64,000 nt of DNA from Lactarius indigo (lineage: Eukaryota > Basidiomycota > Agaricomycetes > Russulales > Russulaceae), in the NCBI GenBank assembly GCA_025766275.1, contig JAFKAC010000012.1:434001-498000 (forward strand). Reading direction: 5' to 3'. Both the position numbers and the translations under genes were made by a program. Shown here piece after piece: positions 60,401 through 64,000 of the stretch; within the stretch, counting starts at the first letter, position 1, and each line of letters opens with the position of its first letter. The notes under the pieces are model-generated. The model did no database searches, was not told the origin of the DNA, and saw nothing but the letters and a program-made list of their open reading frames with translations.

Positions 60401-61174
60401 ATTGACTATGACGACTCGGGCGACTGCTTCCATTTTCCGGGCGACCATCCAAAGGCCAGTTTCCCGCTTTACTATGCTGCGCTCTGTGGGTTCTATGACC
60501 TGTCAGAACGGCTTATTATGAAGCATCCTGAACAGGTAAATGCACGTGGTGGTGAGATGCAAGCTCCGCTTCCGGCAGCTTTGTCCAAGAGATACTTCGG
60601 CGTCGCGGATTTACTTCGCGAGCACGGTGTCGTCGTGGATGCTCGAAGCAAGTATCAGAGGACCCCACTACAAGCAGCGTCGATTTGTGGAAGCATCGAT
60701 ATCATGCGCTGGCTACTCAATCACGGCGCAGATCCAAATACTGGACAGGATGACCGCCGGACACCGCTGCACTTGGCAGCGCTCAATTGGCGTCTCGAGG
60801 CAATCCAGGTGCTACTCGAATACAACACAGACGTCAACTCGCGGAGTGACGATGGAAAAACACCATTACACGACACCATATCCTACCCTGGACTCCGCTG
60901 GGAACGAGAGAGGATCGGCGTCGTGCGGCGACTACTGGAACATGGGGCGGACCCAAATGCACGTGACGACCACGACTCGACTCCGTTACATGAAGCCTCG
61001 TTCATGGGGTATCTCGAGGTCGCTCGCGTGTTACTCAGCTACGGAGCGAACGTAGACGAGAAGGATGGGCAGGGCAGAACTCCATCCGAAGTGGCCTCGT
61101 TAAGAGGTTATGATGAAGTGAGGAAACTGCTGTCAGAACATGGCAAGGAACATGGTGCTGTGGCTCAGCCGTAG
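57463..61174 (+). CDS. NLR-type protein: Goodbye - heptad coil - NACHT - ankyrin repeats
   Basis: Exons 57463-57750, 57803-57841, 57906-58101, 58150-58596, 58652-58709, 58751-58938, 58999-59023, 59074-59679 and 59734-61174; phases close, about 1,095 aa. The N-terminal Goodbye domain reads FQDIFNAALKSYQKQTKKDL, FSPAKAIFAGIG, AAKDVAASKDVLAELFERIG, MTNIITKIMVEVLMIFGMAT and DRLTQEEARMALAEV. Then comes a heptad coil. NACHT: LLWIHGKPGSGKSVICSS (Walker A, split by two introns), PIFIVLDALDECPD (Walker B), CATSRPEVDI. A winged-helix-like segment (FLNELPETLDETYERIL, VVQFSHFSVKEYLTSARL) leads to about five ankyrin repeats (RTPLQAASICGSIDIMRWLL, NHGADPNTG, RTPLHLAALNWRLEAIQVLL, STPLHEASFMGYLEVARVLL). The exon 2 donor (gtcttt, 57842) is weak and is chosen because the better gtaccc site at 57858 would shift the frame. 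A 1-nt insertion there is the alternative. Confidence 0.85.
58292..58585 (+). repeat. 21-bp repeat encoding 7-residue coiled-coil units
   Basis: About 14 consecutive heptads of the type VDDVGDK / VDDIGDK, for example KVDDVGDKVDDIGDKVDDIG. Val/Ile/Met recur at fixed heptad positions, with Asp and Lys outside. The DNA unit is gtcgacgacatcggcgacaag-like. It links the Goodbye domain to NACHT. Confidence 0.88.
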
Positions 61175-61796
61175 CTTATATAGCTTCACGTTTCAGTTAC
61201 CGATACGTAGAAATCTATTACTGTAAATTTATGTAGCTTGCTGCAAGTGGCGCTGCTGTATCGAACGAATAAATTTGTCGTTGAGACAATATATTAATCA
61301 CGTGATCGTTTCCGGGCTGACTGCCCATCTCGCCTTTCCTCACTACTCGTCCGTCCGCCCGCTCCTTCACCCTCCTACGCTGCAGATCGAGAAACAGTAC
61401 GCACCATATCTCCCTTTTTGCGGGGCTTTGCGGGGGCGCTGATGATCGGTGTTGCAGGTTTGCGGTAAAAGCCGTCGAGCACGCGCGGGTACACTCGTTG
61501 CCCCAATGGTCATCGCAGGATCACCCAATCTTCACAGACGTACTGGAACCCACTCGATAAGATCCCCTCCGCGTAACTTGAAGCTCACAAGGTGACAAAA
61601 GCTTTGGGGAGCGTAGGCCAGAACTGAGCGCTGGCAGGTTCGACGATGAGATTTATAAGTACACGATGCGGGAGTTCCGGGAGTTTGCGACAGCACCACG
61701 TACGAGCCTCGTTGCGCTCGATGAAGACTAGACAAAGGGCGAAGAGGGCAAGGAGCGATGGTGTGCCTTTATCAATTCGTATCTTTGATATGAAGA
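61175..61796 (+). repeat. 3' flank of the NLR, downstream part of the duplication (copy C)
   Basis: From about 61297 it matches 47415-48034. No gene. Confidence 0.65.
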
Positions 61797-62030
61797 GATC
61801 CTATCCCCTCCACCCATTTGCCGCTGATCTCCATGAAGCGCATTATATGCGATCGCAACCAACAACCACACAGAAAACCGCGTTGTTGTTAGCCCAGCGA
61901 CTCGTACGAAGGGAGAGGCGGTCTATCATCGGGCCTGTCCTCGCCTGGTTCGAGCTCTCATCCGACTCATCCGATGGCGAACAATTGGCGCCCACCATGC
62001 ATGTCAAAGGGAGCAGCTGCAGCCAATGAT
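61797..62030 (+). pseudogene. ZZZ3-like pseudogene fragment (copy C)
   Basis: Matches the start of exon 4 of the gene at 31472: FAADLHEAHYMRSQPTTTQK, then a RRERRSIIGPVLAWFELSSD run equivalent to RRSIIEPVLASFELSSD. It ends where the parent reads EKEQLRR. No upstream exons and no SANT domain. Confidence 0.75.
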
Positions 62031-62039
62031 CTGCCATGA

Positions 62040-62165
62040 CTTTCATAACTCATGGGCCATCCAACGGGAAGAACCCCTCATAACTCATGGGCCAACCGAC
62101 GTCGGCCGACACACAAAATTCTTCCGGAATTCATGGGCCACCCGACGTCGGTTCCGATGTAGGAA
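62040..62165 (+). repeat. Short direct repeats around actcatgggcca
   Basis: About three copies of (aa/tt)-catgggcca-(a/t/c)cc-(a/g)acg(tcgg), the last two including gacgtcgg. They lie between the ZZZ3 fragment and the minisatellite. Confidence 0.5.
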
Positions 62166-62194
62166 TTGCTAAAGGAAGTAGCAATATTTCCTTC

Positions 62195-64000
62195 CATAAT
62201 GGAAGAATCAGATTTCCGGGTCATTTCCCGAAACAGAAGAATAAACACTCATTCATTTCCTGAAATGGAGGGATCATGACCCATGTTACTTCCTGAAATG
62301 GGGGTACCTATACAGATGCCCAGAATCCAGTCAGGAGAGATCTCACAGAAGGTGGGCCTCATGGAAGCTTACTTTCCCATCATGGGAAACTCAACAGAAG
62401 CTCTTATTCCCAGGATGGAAGCTATGACAGAAAGTAAGTATCCCATGATGGTAGACTTCATGGAAACTCAGTTTCCCGTGATGGGATACTCAGTTTCTGT
62501 GAAGTGCTCCGTAATGGGACAATCATGAGAACGATCACAGAAACAGTTTCCCGTGACAGGAAAAGTCACAGAAGGACAGTTTCCCGCGATGGGAAACTAC
62601 ATGGAAACACATTTCCCGTAACGGAAAGATTCATGGAAACATGGTGTCATGTCACAGGAACAGTAACGGAAACTCGCTTTCTTGTGACGGGAATATTTAT
62701 GGAAACTTCATTGCCCATCACGGGTTAAGTCACGGAAACCAAGATTCCCGTTACGGAAATACTCACGGAAACATATCTTCCCATGACGGAAAGACTCACG
62801 GAAACCTATCTTCCTGTCACGGGAAGGTTCACGGAAACTCAGTCTCCCGTCACGGGTTAAGTCACGGAAACTAAGGTTCCCGTGACGGAAAGGCTCACGG
62901 AAACATATATTCCCGTCACGGGAAGATTCACGGAAACATATCTTCCCGTGACGGAAAGTCTCACAGGAACATATCTTCCCGTCATGGGAAGGTTCACGGA
63001 AACTCAGTCTCCCGTCACGGGTTAAGTCACGGAAACTAAGGTTCCCGTGACGGAAAGGCTCACGGAAACATATATTCCCGTCACGGGAAGATTCACGGAA
63101 ATATATCTTCCCGTGACGGAAAGTCTCACGGAAACATATCTTCCCGTCACGGGAAGGTTCACGGAAATTCAGTCTCCCGTCACAGGTTAAGTCACGGAAA
63201 CTGAGGTTCCCGTGACGGAAAGACTCACGGAAACATATCTTCCCGTCGCGGGAAGGTTCACGGAAATTCAGTCTCCCGTCACGGGTTAAGTCACGGAAAC
63301 TGAGGTTCCCGTGACGGAAAGTCTCACGGAAACATATCTTCCTGTCATGGGAAGATTCACGGAAACATATCTTCCCGTGACGGAAAGTCTCACGGGAACA
63401 TATCTTCCCGTCACGGGAAGGTTCACGGAAATTCAGCCTCCCGTCACGGGTTAAGTCACGGAAACTGAGGTTCCCGTGACGGAAAGACTCACAGAAACAT
63501 CTCTTCCTATAACGGGAAGATTCAAGGAAATTCAATTTCCTGCCACAGGAAAAGTCATGGAAATTGAGTTGTCCTCGACGGAAATATTTACAGAAACATA
63601 TCATCCAGTGACGGGAATATACACGGAAACTAAGTTACCCATCATAGGAAACATGACTGAACCTGAGCTTCCTGTCACAGGAAATATCACAACAACTGAG
63701 CTTTCCGTGATGTGAAACTTCACAGCAAATGATATTACAGTGATGGAAAACCACACGGAAACTGAGTGTCCCACCACAGGAATATTCACAGAAACTCACT
63801 TCCTATTACTGGAATATTCACGGAAACTGGGTCTCTCATAATGGGACAATTCACGGAAAGTGAGGTTGCCATCATAAGATATTTCACAGAGAGTGAATTT
63901 CCTGTCACACAAAATTCACTGAAGCTGAGGTTCCCTGTGCAGGCGCCTCACTGAAACTCAAGTTCCCATTATCGGAGACATCATGGAAGGTACTCCCTTT
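62195..64000. repeat. 33-bp minisatellite with higher-order blocks, runs off the window
   Basis: Basic unit 33 bp, approximately cacggaaactNagNttcccgtSacggRaaRgNt. The marker gggttaagtcacgg occurs at 62722, 62854, 63019, 63184, 63283 and 63448. The spacings are 132, 165, 165, 99 and 165, all multiples of 33. The core ttcccgtcacgggaa is a palindrome with one central base. Copies are most alike at about 62850-63500 and decay towards both sides. Minus-strand translation gives an 11-residue repeat over 298 codons, but the plus frame has a TAA in each gggttaag unit. Confidence 0.92.

Noticed and set aside
62708..63604. 298-aa minus-strand ORF with 11-residue repeats (FRHGNLSFRDL type)
   Set aside because: It is the translation of a 33-bp minisatellite in a frame that happens to lack stops. 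No start context, signal peptide or flanking exons support a protein.
62195..64000. Possible CRISPR-like array
   Set aside because: Units are head-to-tail without unique spacers, they vary in sequence, and the genome is fungal.

Overview
The window looks like chromosomal DNA of an Agaricomycete (mushroom-forming basidiomycete). Genes are broken by many short GT-AG introns (about 45-70 bp) and very small exons, and the families are typical of that class: PLAC8 proteins, a sedolisin, a KEX1-like S10 carboxypeptidase, DUF6534-type membrane proteins, a ZZZ3/SANT protein, a Plavaka transposase, and NACHT proteins with WD40 or ankyrin repeats. Exon coordinates were derived by hand from splice sites, reading phase and family conservation.

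Region 1 (1-24 kb). The 3' part of a quinolinate phosphoribosyltransferase gene is followed by an array of six intact PLAC8-family genes (five on the minus strand, one inverted), all with the same three-exon plan. The copies share promoter elements and spacer sequence. The array also holds two decayed sedolisin copies, a decayed FAD-linked (berberine-bridge-like) oxidase and a 5'-truncated LINE fragment with target-site duplications. 20.4-24.0 kb has no recognisable gene.

Region 2 (24-34.9 kb). A complete 16-exon serine carboxypeptidase gene (524 aa), a small hypothetical gene, a complete ZZZ3-like SANT gene (340 aa) and a possible tiny secreted-peptide gene.

Region 3 (34,908-45,568). The most striking feature is a 10.66-kb DNA transposon. 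Its ends are 11-bp terminal inverted repeats flanked by a CT target duplication. Just inside each end is an island with extreme CTAG density (10 and 21 copies). It carries a Plavaka-type transposase (one in-frame stop), a 20-exon DUF6534-like seven-helix membrane protein and a 703-aa unknown protein. A paralogous, inverted, uninterrupted copy of the insertion site lies at 27.9-28.17 kb in the same window and confirms the boundaries.

Region 4 (45.6-62 kb). Two intact NLR-type (STAND) genes: C2-NACHT-14xWD40 (about 1,685 aa) and Goodbye-coiled coil-NACHT-ankyrin (about 1,095 aa). The second NLR and its flanks are a segmental duplicate of 46.3-48.8 kb, where the NLR body has been deleted and only the first Goodbye exon remains. 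Both copies end in decayed ZZZ3-like fragments. Such NLRs are thought to act in non-self recognition and programmed cell death.

Region 5 (62.2-64 kb, running off the end). A minisatellite of 33-bp units arranged in 99-165-bp higher-order blocks, each unit containing a dyad TTCCCGTSACGGGAA.
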